Positions 15,649-25,310 are shown, counted from the stretch's first letter. The stretch: 64,000 nt of DNA from Roseiflexus sp. RS-1 (GCF_000016665.1 NC_009523.1:3471501-3535500); one strand, 5' to 3'. Numbers and translations: made by a program. The notes: generated by a model from the letters alone, not told the origin.

Positions 15649-16893
15649 TCACCGATTGATCTGTCGCCGCCAGAGATTGAGGATCGTGGTCACCACCTCG
15701 CCCGATGGCGTCTCTACGAGCGGCGGCGTGTCGACCTGCGCGCCATATGCGCTGTATTTGACGAAGGGATTGGACGGATCGTTGGTCAGCACCGGCACAT
15801 CGGGAATGGCCGGGCGGAACCCATACTGGCGAAAGGCGATCTCCTGGATAGGGGGTGACAACAGGAAATTACGGAATTGCTCCGCCGCCTGCCGCTGTTC
15901 CGGCGTCACCCACGGCGCATTCAGGATGGCATAGGGATGATCGCTGAACATGGTTGCCGGCGGATAGTAGATGCGGATGTCCCCCCAGCGGTTCTGGGCG
16001 GCGACAATATTCTCCAGCGCAAGGTTCTCGTAGACCAGCACCAGATCGTACTTGCTCGGACCGAACTGCACCATGCTGGTCATAAACGAACCGGTGCTGT
16101 CGCCGAATTCGAGCACCGCCATCTCGACATCGCGCATCCACTGCTGGAACTCAGGGGAGAGCACGTCGGCGTTCGTCAAACCCCGACTTTTACCATGGTA
16201 GCCATACGCCATGAGGATCAACGCCTGTGCGCCGCTGTTCGAGGTCAGCGGCGAGGTATGACCGAATTTGACGAACCCCCAGTTGCTGGCTTTCTGGTAC
16301 TCTGGCGAGCCGGGAGCGAAACCGCGCGCTCTGGCGACGCCGATCCATCCCTCACTATCGGTAAGCGCCGCGTGCAGGTTCTGCCAGAAGTTCTCCGGAC
16401 CCTGGGGCCAGAGCAACTGGGCGCGTTCCTGCCAGATCACCGCCACCAGCGGCGTTAATGCCAGCGGCGTCACCTGACCCGGATTTTCGGTGATGAACGA
16501 CGGCGCACCGCGATTGAGCGCCGCCCAGTCGGTGCGCGCCACCTCGACCCACATGCTGCTCGCCGGGCTGATCACCGTCGGTTGCCCGTCGCCGCCGAAC
16601 TCGCGCCGCGCGGCGCGCACGGCAAGTTCACGCGAACCGATGCCGCGCAGCACAATCTGGATCGGGCGGTTCCCCACACGCGGGTTGGTTGCCGCAAACC
16701 GCTGCGCGGCATCTTCAAACCACTGCCGTTTCTCGGTGCCATACCAGATCGTTACTACGACTGGGTCCTGCGCCGGGCCGATGGGGAGCGGGAAGGGCGC
16801 GTCGCCGACAGGACCGACGAATGCCGTGGCAAGAAGCGCCAGCAGGCAGATGAGGAGGTAGCCGATGCCGATTGCCCGCGTAACCGATTGCAT
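15649..16893 (-). CDS. Solute-binding-like membrane-anchored protein without VWA domain
   Basis: A 414-residue protein related to the binding-protein half of the two SBP-VWA proteins: VISPASSMWVEVARTDW, LTPLVAVIWQERAQ, FSDHPYAILNAPWVTPEQRQAAEQF and YGFRPAIPDVPV. It lacks the VWA domain and has no lipobox Cys; instead there is a single N-terminal hydrophobic segment (about residues 8-27), so it is secreted or membrane-anchored. It is probably first in the minus-strand cluster. AGAGG precedes the ATG at 16893. Function unknown. Confidence 0.8.
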   Translation of the reverse strand: MQSVTRAIGIGYLLICLLALLATAFVGPVGDAPFPLPIGPAQDPVVVTIWYGTEKRQWFEDAAQRFAATNPRVGNRPIQIVLRGIGSRELAVRAARREFGGDGQPTVISPASSMWVEVARTDWAALNRGAPSFITENPGQVTPLALTPLVAVIWQERAQLLWPQGPENFWQNLHAALTDSEGWIGVARARGFAPGSPEYQKASNWGFVKFGHTSPLTSNSGAQALILMAYGYHGKSRGLTNADVLSPEFQQWMRDVEMAVLEFGDSTGSFMTSMVQFGPSKYDLVLVYENLALENIVAAQNRWGDIRIYYPPATMFSDHPYAILNAPWVTPEQRQAAEQFRNFLLSPPIQEIAFRQYGFRPAIPDVPVLTNDPSNPFVKYSAYGAQVDTPPLVETPSGEVVTTILNLWRRQINR

Positions 16894-17034
16894 AATCTAC
16901 CTCTTACGAAGGAAGCCGCATCCTGGTTGCAGTCTAACCGATCTTGATTAAGTTGGTGTTATCGACTCGTTGACGATTTGGTTGCAGCACTGAATCTACG
17001 TGTCAATGCTCGTTGGGTTGCGGGATTAGGGACG

Positions 17035-17132
17035 TGAGAACCGAGAACCAAGAACCAGGAACCAAGAACCAGGAACCAGGAACCAAGAACCAGGAACCAG
17101 GAACCGAGAACCGGGAACCGAGAACCAAGAAT
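17035..17132. repeat. Heptanucleotide array, CAGGAAC/GAGAACC type
   Basis: Fourteen 7-bp units (CGAGAAC, CAAGAAC, CAGGAAC). This is the reverse complement of the GGTTCYC array at 111-201. Confidence 0.9.
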
Positions 17133-17140
17133 CCCATTGT

Positions 17141-17390
17141 TCAACGCGCAACGTGTAACGCGCAACGTGTAACGCGCAACGTGTAACGCGCAACGTGTAA
17201 CGCGCAACGTGTAACGCGCAACGTGTAACGCGCAACGTGTAACGCGCAACGTGTAACGCGCAACGTGTAACGCGCAACGCGTAACGCGCAACGTGTAACG
17301 TTCAACGTGTAACGCACAACGTGTAACGCACAACGTGTAACGCGCAACGTGTAACGTTCAACGTGTAACGTTCAACCTTCCCACCTTCAA
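17141..17390. repeat. Heptanucleotide array, GTAACGC-GCAACGT type
   Basis: About 35 units alternating GTAACGC and GCAACGT (a 14-bp superunit), ending in diverged units (TCAACGT, ACAACGT, CTTCAAC). It ends a few bases from the stop codon of the THUMP methyltransferase at 17397. Confidence 0.9.
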
Positions 17391-17396
17391 CAATGC

Positions 17397-18485
17397 CTAC
17401 ACCCGTTCCGCCACCACCACCACCGCCCGGCGCCCCAGGATGATCACCGGGTAGGTTTCGCGCCGCACGAGGCGGTTGTTCCGGCGCAGCGCGTCGCCTA
17501 ACGTGCGCACATCACCGCTCAGCGCAACAAAGCGGGCGCCGGGGCGCAGCACCCGTACCGCTTCGCGCAGAAATGCCGGGTAGAGGTCGCGGTTCTCTTC
17601 GACCGATCCCACCTGCGCGCCAAACGGCAGATTGACCGCCAGCGCCGTCACCGATCCGGCGTCGAGCGGCAACTGCCGCGCATCCCATTCGTGAATGGAG
17701 ATCGGTTGATAGCGCGACCCGATGTTTGCCCGCGCCGTGGCGACTGCGTCAGGATCGCTGTCGCCGCCGATCAAGGCGCGATAGCGCCCCAGGTGCGCCC
17801 GCTCGATCAGAATCGTGCCCGCACCGCACATCGGGTCGAGAAACACATCATCGTCACGCGGCGACGTGAGCCATGCCAGCGCAGCCGCAGCCGCCGGGCG
17901 CAGGGACGCGGGGAGATGTTCCACTTTGTAGGTGCGGTGGCGCATCCGCTCATCGCTCAGGCGCACCATCAGCAGCGCTTCGCCGGGCCATTGCGTCAGC
18001 CAGATTTCAATCCCGCCGTCGGCGCTGAGCCGCCAGCGATGATCCGGGCGCGCTGCGATCCCGCGTTCAACGGCGATCTGCGCATCGACGCGACGGTAGG
18101 GCGCGCGCCCGACCTGCCGCGCAACCACGCGGTAGTGGATCCGTCCTTCGCCGCCGCGCCGCGGATCGACCAGACGCACCAGGCGGATGGCGCGCTCGAT
18201 GCCGGGCGCCGTCGTCGCCAGATGCTCAAGCTGGCGCAACGCTGCGAATCCCGGCGCCAGATCGCGCGTCTCCGCTGCTGCCACAAAGATGTCCTCAACT
18301 GTCCGCAGCGTCAGCGGATCACGCGGATCACCGGTGTATGCGAACCGTACCATGCCGTTCTTATCGGCGACCGGGCGCACATCGAGGATGTGAGCGCCAT
18401 CGAGACGTTGTGCAATCTCGGTCGCAGCAATTGCCTCGAAGCCGGGTTGCGTTTGGGCGATGTAGATGTGACGGGTGGAGGGCAT
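17397..18485 (-). CDS. THUMP-domain RNA methyltransferase (TrmN/RlmL-like)
   Basis: A 362-residue putative RNA guanine/adenine N-methyltransferase. The N-terminal region (about 1-150) is THUMP/ferredoxin-like (YIAQTQPGFEAIAATEIAQR). The C-terminal class I methyltransferase has the SAM motif FLDPMCGAGTILIERAHLGR and, instead of NPPY, the catalytic-loop sequence VNLPFGAQVG, followed by REAVRVLRPGARFVALSGD. It would modify tRNA or rRNA. The ORF extends to 18623, but the upstream residues are low-complexity; the ATG at 18485 with AAAGG upstream matches the family start (alternative 18503). Confidence 0.85.
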   Translation of the reverse strand: MPSTRHIYIAQTQPGFEAIAATEIAQRLDGAHILDVRPVADKNGMVRFAYTGDPRDPLTLRTVEDIFVAAAETRDLAPGFAALRQLEHLATTAPGIERAIRLVRLVDPRRGGEGRIHYRVVARQVGRAPYRRVDAQIAVERGIAARPDHRWRLSADGGIEIWLTQWPGEALLMVRLSDERMRHRTYKVEHLPASLRPAAAAALAWLTSPRDDDVFLDPMCGAGTILIERAHLGRYRALIGGDSDPDAVATARANIGSRYQPISIHEWDARQLPLDAGSVTALAVNLPFGAQVGSVEENRDLYPAFLREAVRVLRPGARFVALSGDVRTLGDALRRNNRLVRRETYPVIILGRRAVVVVAERV

Positions 18486-18945
18486 AGCTGCGCCTTTCGC
18501 CATCGGGTCGGCGTTGATTGATGCAGCAGAGTATATCACGGACCCTGCGCCGCCGCGCCCACCCTGCGCCGCCGCCCTGCCGCACCCACCCCAAACCCTG
18601 CGCAGGGCGCAGCGTCGCCGCACCCCTCCTGCGGTTCATTGCACCGATCCCACGAGATAATGAGACAATAGTACTATTTTGTATCTCCCAATATTCCTAT
18701 TTTTGCATGGTACTAAAGTCCTATTGCCTTCGTTAAACGTGCACACTATCGTGGTTAATAGCGACTCGTATCTTCTAGTGCGATGCACACGTCCATGTTG
18801 ACGGTTCACTCTGATCCAATGCGTTTGGGGCATCTCTTCCTGCGCTTTGCCATCCGCTCCTTATTTCCCGCTCCCGGCAGCGGGCATCCACAGGGGAGAC
18901 ACAGTCGCCCTGCATTCGCGCTTCAGACACAGGAGGTCCAGACCA
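18486..18945. other. Intergenic region with an AT-rich island (18655-18780)
   Basis: 18540-18640 is CCGCCG-rich low-complexity DNA. From about 18655 to 18780 the composition becomes strongly AT-rich, with TAGTACTA, TTTTGTATCTCC, TATTTTTGCATGGTAC and TTAATAGC. This is unlike the surroundings and plausibly the promoter/operator zone for the repeat protein at 18946. I cannot fix a -35/-10 pair with confidence. Confidence 0.5.
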
Positions 18946-21471
18946 ATGGCGCTCATCCGCATCGCACGTATGCTCGCAGCGCTGCTGCTGGTCGCCGTCG
19001 CTGCACCAGCAGCGGGCGCAGTCGTCCACTCCGCTCCGGTAGCGGGTCCGCCCGCGCCGGTTGTCGCCGTAGCGCCGCCGGTCGCAGTGCACACGACAGG
19101 CGCCGTATCCGCACCCGTTGCGGCGACCGACAATGATGAGGACAACAACCCACAGACTATTCCGGCGGAAGACCTGCTCGCCCCGGACGGGACGCTACAT
19201 CTGGATGGGACGTTCAACGGCGCGGTGGACATCAATGGCTGGAATGTGACCCTCGACCCGGACAACGGCCCGATCTTTAGCCCGCAGGCGCTCACATACA
19301 CCTGGGAGAATCTGGGCACGGGGGTAGAAGGAGTGCTCAACGGGTCAGTCAACGCCATCGCCATCAGCGGCACGGACGTGTTCGTCGGCGGCAGCTTCAC
19401 CAACGCTGGCGGCGTGACCGGCGCGAGCTACCTCGCCCGCTGGGACGGCGTGCAGTGGCATGCCGTCGGTGGGGCGAATGCGATTAGCGGCGGTTTCTCC
19501 ACCATCGTCACCGCTATCGCCATCAGCGGCACGGATGTATATGTCGGCGGCGACTTCACCAACGCTGGCGGCGTGACCGGCGCGAACTACATTGCCCGCT
19601 GGGACGGCGCGCAGTGGCACGCCGTCGGCGGGGCAAACGCAATCAGCGCACCTGTCAACGCCATCGCCATCAGCGGCACGGACGTGTACGTCGGCGGTGA
19701 CTTCACCGACGCTGGCGGCAACTCTAATGCTGACCGAATCGCCCGCTGGGACGGCACGAACTGGAACGCGCTCGGCACTGGGATCAGTGGCTTTGGCGTC
19801 GTCACCACCATCGCCCTCAGCGGCACGGAGGTGTACGTCGGCGGCAACTTCACCGACGCTGGCGGCGTCAGCGGCGCGAACTACATTGCCCGCTGGGACG
19901 TCGCGAATAACACCTGGAACCAGGTCGGCGGAATGAGTGCGATCAATAACTTTGTCAATGCCATCGCTATCAGCGGCACGAACGTGTATGTGGGCGGCAA
20001 CTTTACTGGCGCAGGCGGCGTGACCGGCGCGGACTACATTGCCCGCTGGGACGGCACAACCTGGAGCGGGTTGCTCAGCGGCACCTTCGGCATCAACAGC
20101 CAGGTTAACACCATCGCCCTCAGCGGCACGGACGTTTACGTCGGCGGCCGGTTCACCAACGCTGGCGGTGTGCCCGGTGCGAACGCCATTGCCCGCTGGG
20201 ACGGCGCGCAATGGCACACCGTCGGCGGGGCGAATGCGATTCCCGGCTCTTCCTCCGCCGTCTACGCTATCGCCATCACCGGCACGGATGTCTACGTCGG
20301 CGGCTTCTTCACCAACGCGGGCGGGAACAACGCAAACGACTTCCTTACCCGCTGGACCGGTTCGTCATTCGTTCCGCCTGGCAGCAAAACCGCCAGACCG
20401 CTCAATGGGACTGTCTACACCGTTGCCGTCAGCGGCACGGACGTGTATGTCGGCGGTCGGTTCACCAACGCTGGCAATGTGCCCGGCGCAAACTACATTG
20501 CCCGCTGGGACGGCGCACAGTGGCACGCCGTCGGCGGGGCGAATGCGATCAACGGCGAGGTCTACACTATCGCCATCAGCGGCACGAACGTGTACGTCGG
20601 CGGCAGCTTCATCAGCGCCGGCGACATACCCGGATCGAGCTTTGTCGCCCGCTGGGACGGCATGCAGTGGAGCGGACTGCTCAGCGGGACAGTCGGACTC
20701 AATAGACCTGTCTACACCATCGCCATCAGCGGCACGGACGTGTATGTCGGCGGCGACTTCACCGCCGACGCTACGCTCGGCGCGTCCGGCGTGAACTACA
20801 TTGCCCGCTGGAACGGCACGAGCTGGAGCGGGCTGCTCAGCGGGACGGTCGGGCTCAATGGCTCCGTCTACACCATCGCCATCAGCGGCACGGACGTGTA
20901 TGCTGGCGGTAGATTCGCCAACGCGGGCGGCGTGCGCGGCGCCAACTACATTGCCCGCTGGAACAGTGCGAACAACACCTGGAATCGCATCGGCGGGGCG
21001 AATGCGATTAGCGGCGATTTCTACACCGCTGTTCGCGCTATCGTCCTCAGCGGAAGCGATGTCTACGTCGGTGGCAACTTCACCGACGCGGGCGGCGTGC
21101 GCGGCGCGAACAACATCGCCCGCTGGGACGGCACGAACTGGAACGCCGTCGGCGGGGCGAGTGCGATCAACGACAATGTTTATGCCGTTGCCATCAGTGG
21201 CGAGAACGTGTACGTCGGCGGCGACTTCACCAAAGCGGGCGGAAACAGTGCGGCCGACTACCTCGCCCGCTGGGACGGCGTACAGTGGACGGCGTTGGTC
21301 AGCGGCACGGCGGGAGTGTTCGGTCCGGTCTACGCGCTCGCCGTGCCGTCGAGCGATGACGTGTACGCCGGCGGCAACTTCCTCAACACCGGCAACAACC
21401 CGTTCGCCGATTACATCGCCCGCTATGCGCTTGCCACGAAGCGAGTGTATCTGCCGCTTATCGTGCGGTAG
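18946..21471 (+). CDS. Secreted beta-repeat protein, paralogue of 531-2753
   Basis: An 841-residue exported protein. Signal sequence MALIRIARMLAALLLVAVAA, an Ala/Pro/Val-rich spacer, then the motif LDGTFNGAVDINGWNVTLD shared with the first paralogue. About 14 repeats of roughly 49 residues follow, with the core NAIAISGTDVYVGGDFTNAGG and YIARWDGAQW. Beta-propeller-like surface protein; no catalytic residues seen. Start: AGGAGGT at 18931-18937, 8 bases before the ATG. It ends in RVYLPLIVR, the same tail type as its paralogue. Repeats differ more here than in the first paralogue, so the array is older. Confidence 0.8.
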   Translation: MALIRIARMLAALLLVAVAAPAAGAVVHSAPVAGPPAPVVAVAPPVAVHTTGAVSAPVAATDNDEDNNPQTIPAEDLLAPDGTLHLDGTFNGAVDINGWNVTLDPDNGPIFSPQALTYTWENLGTGVEGVLNGSVNAIAISGTDVFVGGSFTNAGGVTGASYLARWDGVQWHAVGGANAISGGFSTIVTAIAISGTDVYVGGDFTNAGGVTGANYIARWDGAQWHAVGGANAISAPVNAIAISGTDVYVGGDFTDAGGNSNADRIARWDGTNWNALGTGISGFGVVTTIALSGTEVYVGGNFTDAGGVSGANYIARWDVANNTWNQVGGMSAINNFVNAIAISGTNVYVGGNFTGAGGVTGADYIARWDGTTWSGLLSGTFGINSQVNTIALSGTDVYVGGRFTNAGGVPGANAIARWDGAQWHTVGGANAIPGSSSAVYAIAITGTDVYVGGFFTNAGGNNANDFLTRWTGSSFVPPGSKTARPLNGTVYTVAVSGTDVYVGGRFTNAGNVPGANYIARWDGAQWHAVGGANAINGEVYTIAISGTNVYVGGSFISAGDIPGSSFVARWDGMQWSGLLSGTVGLNRPVYTIAISGTDVYVGGDFTADATLGASGVNYIARWNGTSWSGLLSGTVGLNGSVYTIAISGTDVYAGGRFANAGGVRGANYIARWNSANNTWNRIGGANAISGDFYTAVRAIVLSGSDVYVGGNFTDAGGVRGANNIARWDGTNWNAVGGASAINDNVYAVAISGENVYVGGDFTKAGGNSAADYLARWDGVQWTALVSGTAGVFGPVYALAVPSSDDVYAGGNFLNTGNNPFADYIARYALATKRVYLPLIVR

Positions 21472-21479
21472 GCGCCGGT

Positions 21480-21715
21480 TTGCGGCATCGTGACGCCTTT
21501 CGGTCGCCCCCTCTCCCTGCACGGGATCAGGGGGCGGTTCGTTCCGGCGGGGTGCGCCACCGCACCCATCCCCCAACCGTCGCACCACGTAGGGGCGCAG
21601 CGGCGCGCCCATCCCCCAACCGTGGCGCCACCTGGGGGCGCAGCGGCGTGCCCATCCCCCAACCGTCGCGCTACCTGGGGGCGCAGCGGCGCTGCGCCCC
21701 TACGTGCGGCGAACC
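21480..21715. repeat. CCCATCCCCCAACCGT-GGGGGCGCAGCGGCG tandem repeat
   Basis: Three to four imperfect units of about 48 bp (between 21565 and 21705) made of CCCATCCCCCAACCGT and a GGGGGCGCAGCGGCG half-palindrome, ending in GGGCGCAGCGGCGCTGCGCCCC. No gene. Confidence 0.7.
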
Positions 21716-21758
21716 CGTGCTACAATGGGAACATGTGTGAATACAGGAGGCGCCCGTG

Positions 21759-24569
21759 ATGTTTCCGAACCCTGTTCCCATGGCACGCGCGCTGGCGCTG
21801 ATGACGCTGCTGCTGACCCTCCTGGCCGCCCCGGCGCTGGCGCAGTCGAACCCCACGATTATTGATGAAACCGGACAACTGGACACGGATGCGGTTCAGC
21901 GTGTCGCGCAACCGCTCATCGCGCGCGGTGCGCAGGTCGGTGTCTTCGTTGTACAGCGCGGCGGCGAGGATGATGCGCTGCGCAGGTATCAGCGCGCCGG
22001 TTTTGCCGACGGGAGCGCGATCAACGCCGATGCCATCCTTATCTATGTGTCGTTCGGTCCGAGCTACTCGGAGATTGCGTATGGCGACCGCTGGAATGCG
22101 GCGCTGCGCACGAACAATAATAGTGAAACCATTCGCCAGAACCGGCTGAACCCCGGTCTGGCGAGCGGCAATACCACCCGCGGCGTGGTTGATGCCCTCA
22201 CGGAGATCGAGCGTTCAATTGCTTCACCGCCCGTTCCCGCAGGCGGAACCACCGTCACCATCAACCCGGTCCCGATTGTGGTCGGGGTTATTTTTCTGGT
22301 GCTGCTGGCGATTGGCGGTCCAATGTTCTGGAGCAGCTTCCAGAAGCGGCGCGCGGCGGCAAAGGCGCTGGAAGCGGCGCGCACCGCTGCGGAAGAAGCG
22401 CGGCGATCCGCCAGTTCCGCGATTGTGGATGTCAGTCAGGCGCTGCGGAGTGCCCGGGAAAAAGCGCAGTTCGACAAAGTTTCCTACACTGAGTCGGATG
22501 TGCGTCAGCTTGCTGCAATGCAGGGCGACGTCGAGCAACAGGTTGCGCGTCTTCAGGAGCGGTTCTCAGAGATCGAGAAGCACCTGGCGCTGCGCCGGAC
22601 GCCAGCCCAGGCGGATTATGAGACAGTTGCGCAACAGTACCGCCAGCTGGAGCAGGAGATAACCGCCGCTCGCGAGCGACTTGCGCAGGTCGAAGCGCGT
22701 CGCGCCGAACTCGACCGGATTGCGCAGGCTGCGCCGGGTGAGGTGGACAAAGCAAAAAAAGCGCTGGCTGACGTTGCCGCGCAGTTCAGCGCGCTCAGCG
22801 CCGATCTCCAGTCCGAAGCGGCGCTCCGCACCGCCGGGTCGCTGGTCGAACGCGCTGAGCAATTGCTGGAGGAGCGTCGCGCCGCCGATGCAATCACGGC
22901 GGCTCAGGCAGCGTCAGCCACACTAACGTCGTTTGCCGATGTTGTTGCGCGTATGCGCGATATTTCCGATGGGATCGCAGCCGGACGAGCCGCAGCCGAA
23001 CGCGTCGCAGCGCAGGGTTTTCGCGTCGAAGCAGGCATGGCATCGTTCAACACTGCCGAAGGGTTGCTGCGTCAGGCGGCAGCGGCGCTGCCCGTCGTCG
23101 GACCGGAAGGGGTCGCCAGTCTGCTCGATCAGGCAGACAAAGCGCGTGAGATGGGCGTGCTTCGCGGCGGCGGGTTGCCGGCGCGCTACCGTGCCAACCT
23201 CGAACGGATCGAGAACGTCAAGGCTGCGGGAGAAGCGCTTGCGGCATTCATCGATGAAGGATGGCGCGTTTTCGACATCGTTGATGAGTTTGCCGAAAGT
23301 TCGTGGAGCGACATTCGCGGCAATGGCAGCGAAGCCGAGCGCGCCGCCGATGAGGCGCAGGAGTTGTGGGAACGGGCAGCCGAACGCAACTCGATGGAAC
23401 GGCAGGAATTCATTGAAGCCAGCGCGGATCTGGATGCAGCGGAAGAGCGGATCGCATACGCGCGCGCGCTCATCGAGGCGATCATCAAGCGCCTGAAAGA
23501 CCTGGAGGCCGCGCGTGACGCCGCGCGCGACGAAATTGCGGCTGCCGAGGCAGACATCATGCAGGGGCGCGCATTCATCGCCGCCAACGACCCCGATGTG
23601 GGCAAGGAACCCGAAAAACTCCTTGCACGCGCCGAGTCGGCACTGGCCCAGGCGCGCGCCGAAATCGGGCAGGAACGTCCCGACTGGTTGCAGATCATTC
23701 GCCTGGCGCACGAAGCCAATCATCTGGCGGATGAGGCGTTGCGTGGAGCACGCTCGGAAGTCGAGGCGATGAACCGGCTGCGTGAGCAACTCAAGCGGAT
23801 GCAACAGGTCGCCACCGCCGAAGTGCAAAAGATCGTTCAGTTTGTGAGCGTTCACCCGCGCGACATTCCGGTTGGTGCGAAGGATAAAATCAACGGGTTG
23901 CAGATCAATCTCCAGGCGGCCTATGCAGCGGCGCAAAGCGTCGATCAGAAAGAAGAGGAAGCGCGCGCAGCCGCATTGCGTGATGCCATTGAGCGGTATA
24001 CCGCGCTGGAACAGCAGGCTGCCAGCATTTATGAAGAGATCCGGAGCCATTTCCAGCGTCTCGAAGCCATGCGACAACGGGTGCGCGCCGAATCAGAGCG
24101 CGCGAAGGCGGCCATCAGCCGCGCTGAGCAACTGTCAGCACGGGCGGGGAGTCTGGTGAGCCGGGACGCTGCCGGATTTGCTCTGTTGCAGGAAGCGCGC
24201 ACCAGTTATAACCAGATCGGGCAGGTTTATAACGAGGCGGATATGCAGCGCGCACTGCGCTGGGCGCAGGAGGCGTATGAGAAAGCCGAGCGCGCGTCAC
24301 GAATCTTTGAGGAACAGATACGCGCTGCGTCGCAGCGCGATGATAGCCTCGGCGATTTCATCGGCGGCGTACTGGTCGGAACGCTCTTGAGCGATGGCCG
24401 GCCCCGTCGGAGCAGCTGGAGCGGCGGTAGTCGCGGCGGCGGCGGCTTTGGCGGCGGGCGCAGCGGCGGCGGGTTCGGCGGCGGCGGGCGCAGCGGCGGC
24501 GGGTTTGGCGGCGGCGGGCGCAGCGGCGGCGGCTTTGGCGGCGGCGGGCGCAGCGGCGGCGGGTGGTGA
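21759..24569 (+). CDS. TPM-domain membrane protein with long coiled coil and Gly-rich tail
   Basis: A 936-residue protein. Signal peptide ending APALAQS (about residue 27). A TPM (YgcG-like) domain follows at about 30-150, with AQVGVFVVQRG, AILIYVSFGPSYSEIAYGDRW and the end of the domain at LTEIERSIA. A transmembrane segment VPIVVGVIFLVLLAIGG lies at about 170-188. About 620 residues of Ala/Glu/Arg-rich coiled coil follow, and finally a Ser-Gly-Gly-Phe-rich tail ending in GGGW. TPM domains occur in envelope-quality and photosystem-repair proteins, but the function here is unknown. Start ATG at 21759, eight bases after AGGAGG (GTG 21756 possible). A mobile repeat begins immediately at its stop codon. 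Confidence 0.8.
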   Translation: MFPNPVPMARALALMTLLLTLLAAPALAQSNPTIIDETGQLDTDAVQRVAQPLIARGAQVGVFVVQRGGEDDALRRYQRAGFADGSAINADAILIYVSFGPSYSEIAYGDRWNAALRTNNNSETIRQNRLNPGLASGNTTRGVVDALTEIERSIASPPVPAGGTTVTINPVPIVVGVIFLVLLAIGGPMFWSSFQKRRAAAKALEAARTAAEEARRSASSAIVDVSQALRSAREKAQFDKVSYTESDVRQLAAMQGDVEQQVARLQERFSEIEKHLALRRTPAQADYETVAQQYRQLEQEITAARERLAQVEARRAELDRIAQAAPGEVDKAKKALADVAAQFSALSADLQSEAALRTAGSLVERAEQLLEERRAADAITAAQAASATLTSFADVVARMRDISDGIAAGRAAAERVAAQGFRVEAGMASFNTAEGLLRQAAAALPVVGPEGVASLLDQADKAREMGVLRGGGLPARYRANLERIENVKAAGEALAAFIDEGWRVFDIVDEFAESSWSDIRGNGSEAERAADEAQELWERAAERNSMERQEFIEASADLDAAEERIAYARALIEAIIKRLKDLEAARDAARDEIAAAEADIMQGRAFIAANDPDVGKEPEKLLARAESALAQARAEIGQERPDWLQIIRLAHEANHLADEALRGARSEVEAMNRLREQLKRMQQVATAEVQKIVQFVSVHPRDIPVGAKDKINGLQINLQAAYAAAQSVDQKEEEARAAALRDAIERYTALEQQAASIYEEIRSHFQRLEAMRQRVRAESERAKAAISRAEQLSARAGSLVSRDAAGFALLQEARTSYNQIGQVYNEADMQRALRWAQEAYEKAERASRIFEEQIRAASQRDDSLGDFIGGVLVGTLLSDGRPRRSSWSGGSRGGGGFGGGRSGGGFGGGGRSGGGFGGGGRSGGGFGGGGRSGGGW

Positions 24570-24935
24570 ATGAACATAGAAACCGGTATTCGTCCTCTCG
24601 CCGTGGGGCTGATGAAGGTTGAGCACTTAATCCGTATGCGCCTCGTGCCGTCGGGCTAATGGAGATTGAGAAATAAATCCGCTATACGCCTTGTGCCGTC
24701 GGGCTAATGGAGATTGAGAATATAATCCAGTATGCGCCTTTTGCCGTCGGGCTAAAGCCCTCGGCTATCCAGGGCGAAGCCCGCCTGCGCGGGCTAGAGC
24801 GGAATATTTCTTCAAAGACCATAAGCCCTCGGCTAGGCAAGGCGAAGCCCGCCTGCGCGGGCGAGAGCAGAATAATTCTCAAAGACCATAAGCCCTCGGC
24901 TGGTCAAGGCGAAGCCCGCCTGCGCGGGCTAAATC
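24570..24935 (+). repeat. Nested 116-bp mobile repeats (L, L, L, full, R, R)
   Basis: Left halves at 24570-24611, 24612-24658 and 24659-24706; full copy 24707-24822 (116 bp); right halves 24823-24889 and 24890-about 24935 (end lost). All left halves end at GGGCT-A/G and all right halves begin AAGCCC or AGCCC. This is the deepest nest in the window and starts at the TPM gene stop codon. Confidence 0.85.
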
Positions 24936-25003
24936 GATAGGCGGCGTCAGCGGCCGTCGCCCTGATAGCCAGGCCCTTCAGGCGACGGCGCGCCGTGGGG
25001 CTG

Positions 25004-25213
25004 ATGAAGGTTGAGCACTTAATCCGTATGCGCCTCGTGCCGTCGGGCTAATGAAGATTGAGAAATAAATCCGCTATACTGTGCTGGCCGTGGGGCTGAA
25101 GCCCTCGGCTATGGAATGCAAAGCCCGCCTGCGCGGGCGAGAGCGGAATAATTCCTCAAAGACCATAAGCCCTCGGCTAGGCAAGGCGAAGCCCGCCTGC
25201 GCAGGCGAGAGCG
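25004..25213 (+). repeat. Nested 116-bp mobile repeats (L, full, partial R)
   Basis: Left half 25004-25050, full copy 25051-25166 (116 bp), partial right half 25167-25213. A fragment of another left half (CCGTGGGGCTG) precedes it at about 24993. Confidence 0.85.
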
Positions 25214-25310
25214 GAGATACGTTGACCATCGTTCGCGTCTGCCGCACTGTACGCGGCGCCTGCTTCTGGTGGAGAGTTCAACCTTGCCCAATAGGTTCAA
25301 TGGATGACAC

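Noticed and set aside
17141-17390. Possible CRISPR array
   Set aside because: Units are 7 and 14 bp with no spacers between them; no cas genes. The same applies to 43255-43893.
22923-24077. 384-codon minus-strand ORF inside the TPM gene
   Set aside because: Antisense shadow of a coiled-coil coding region; no family motif.
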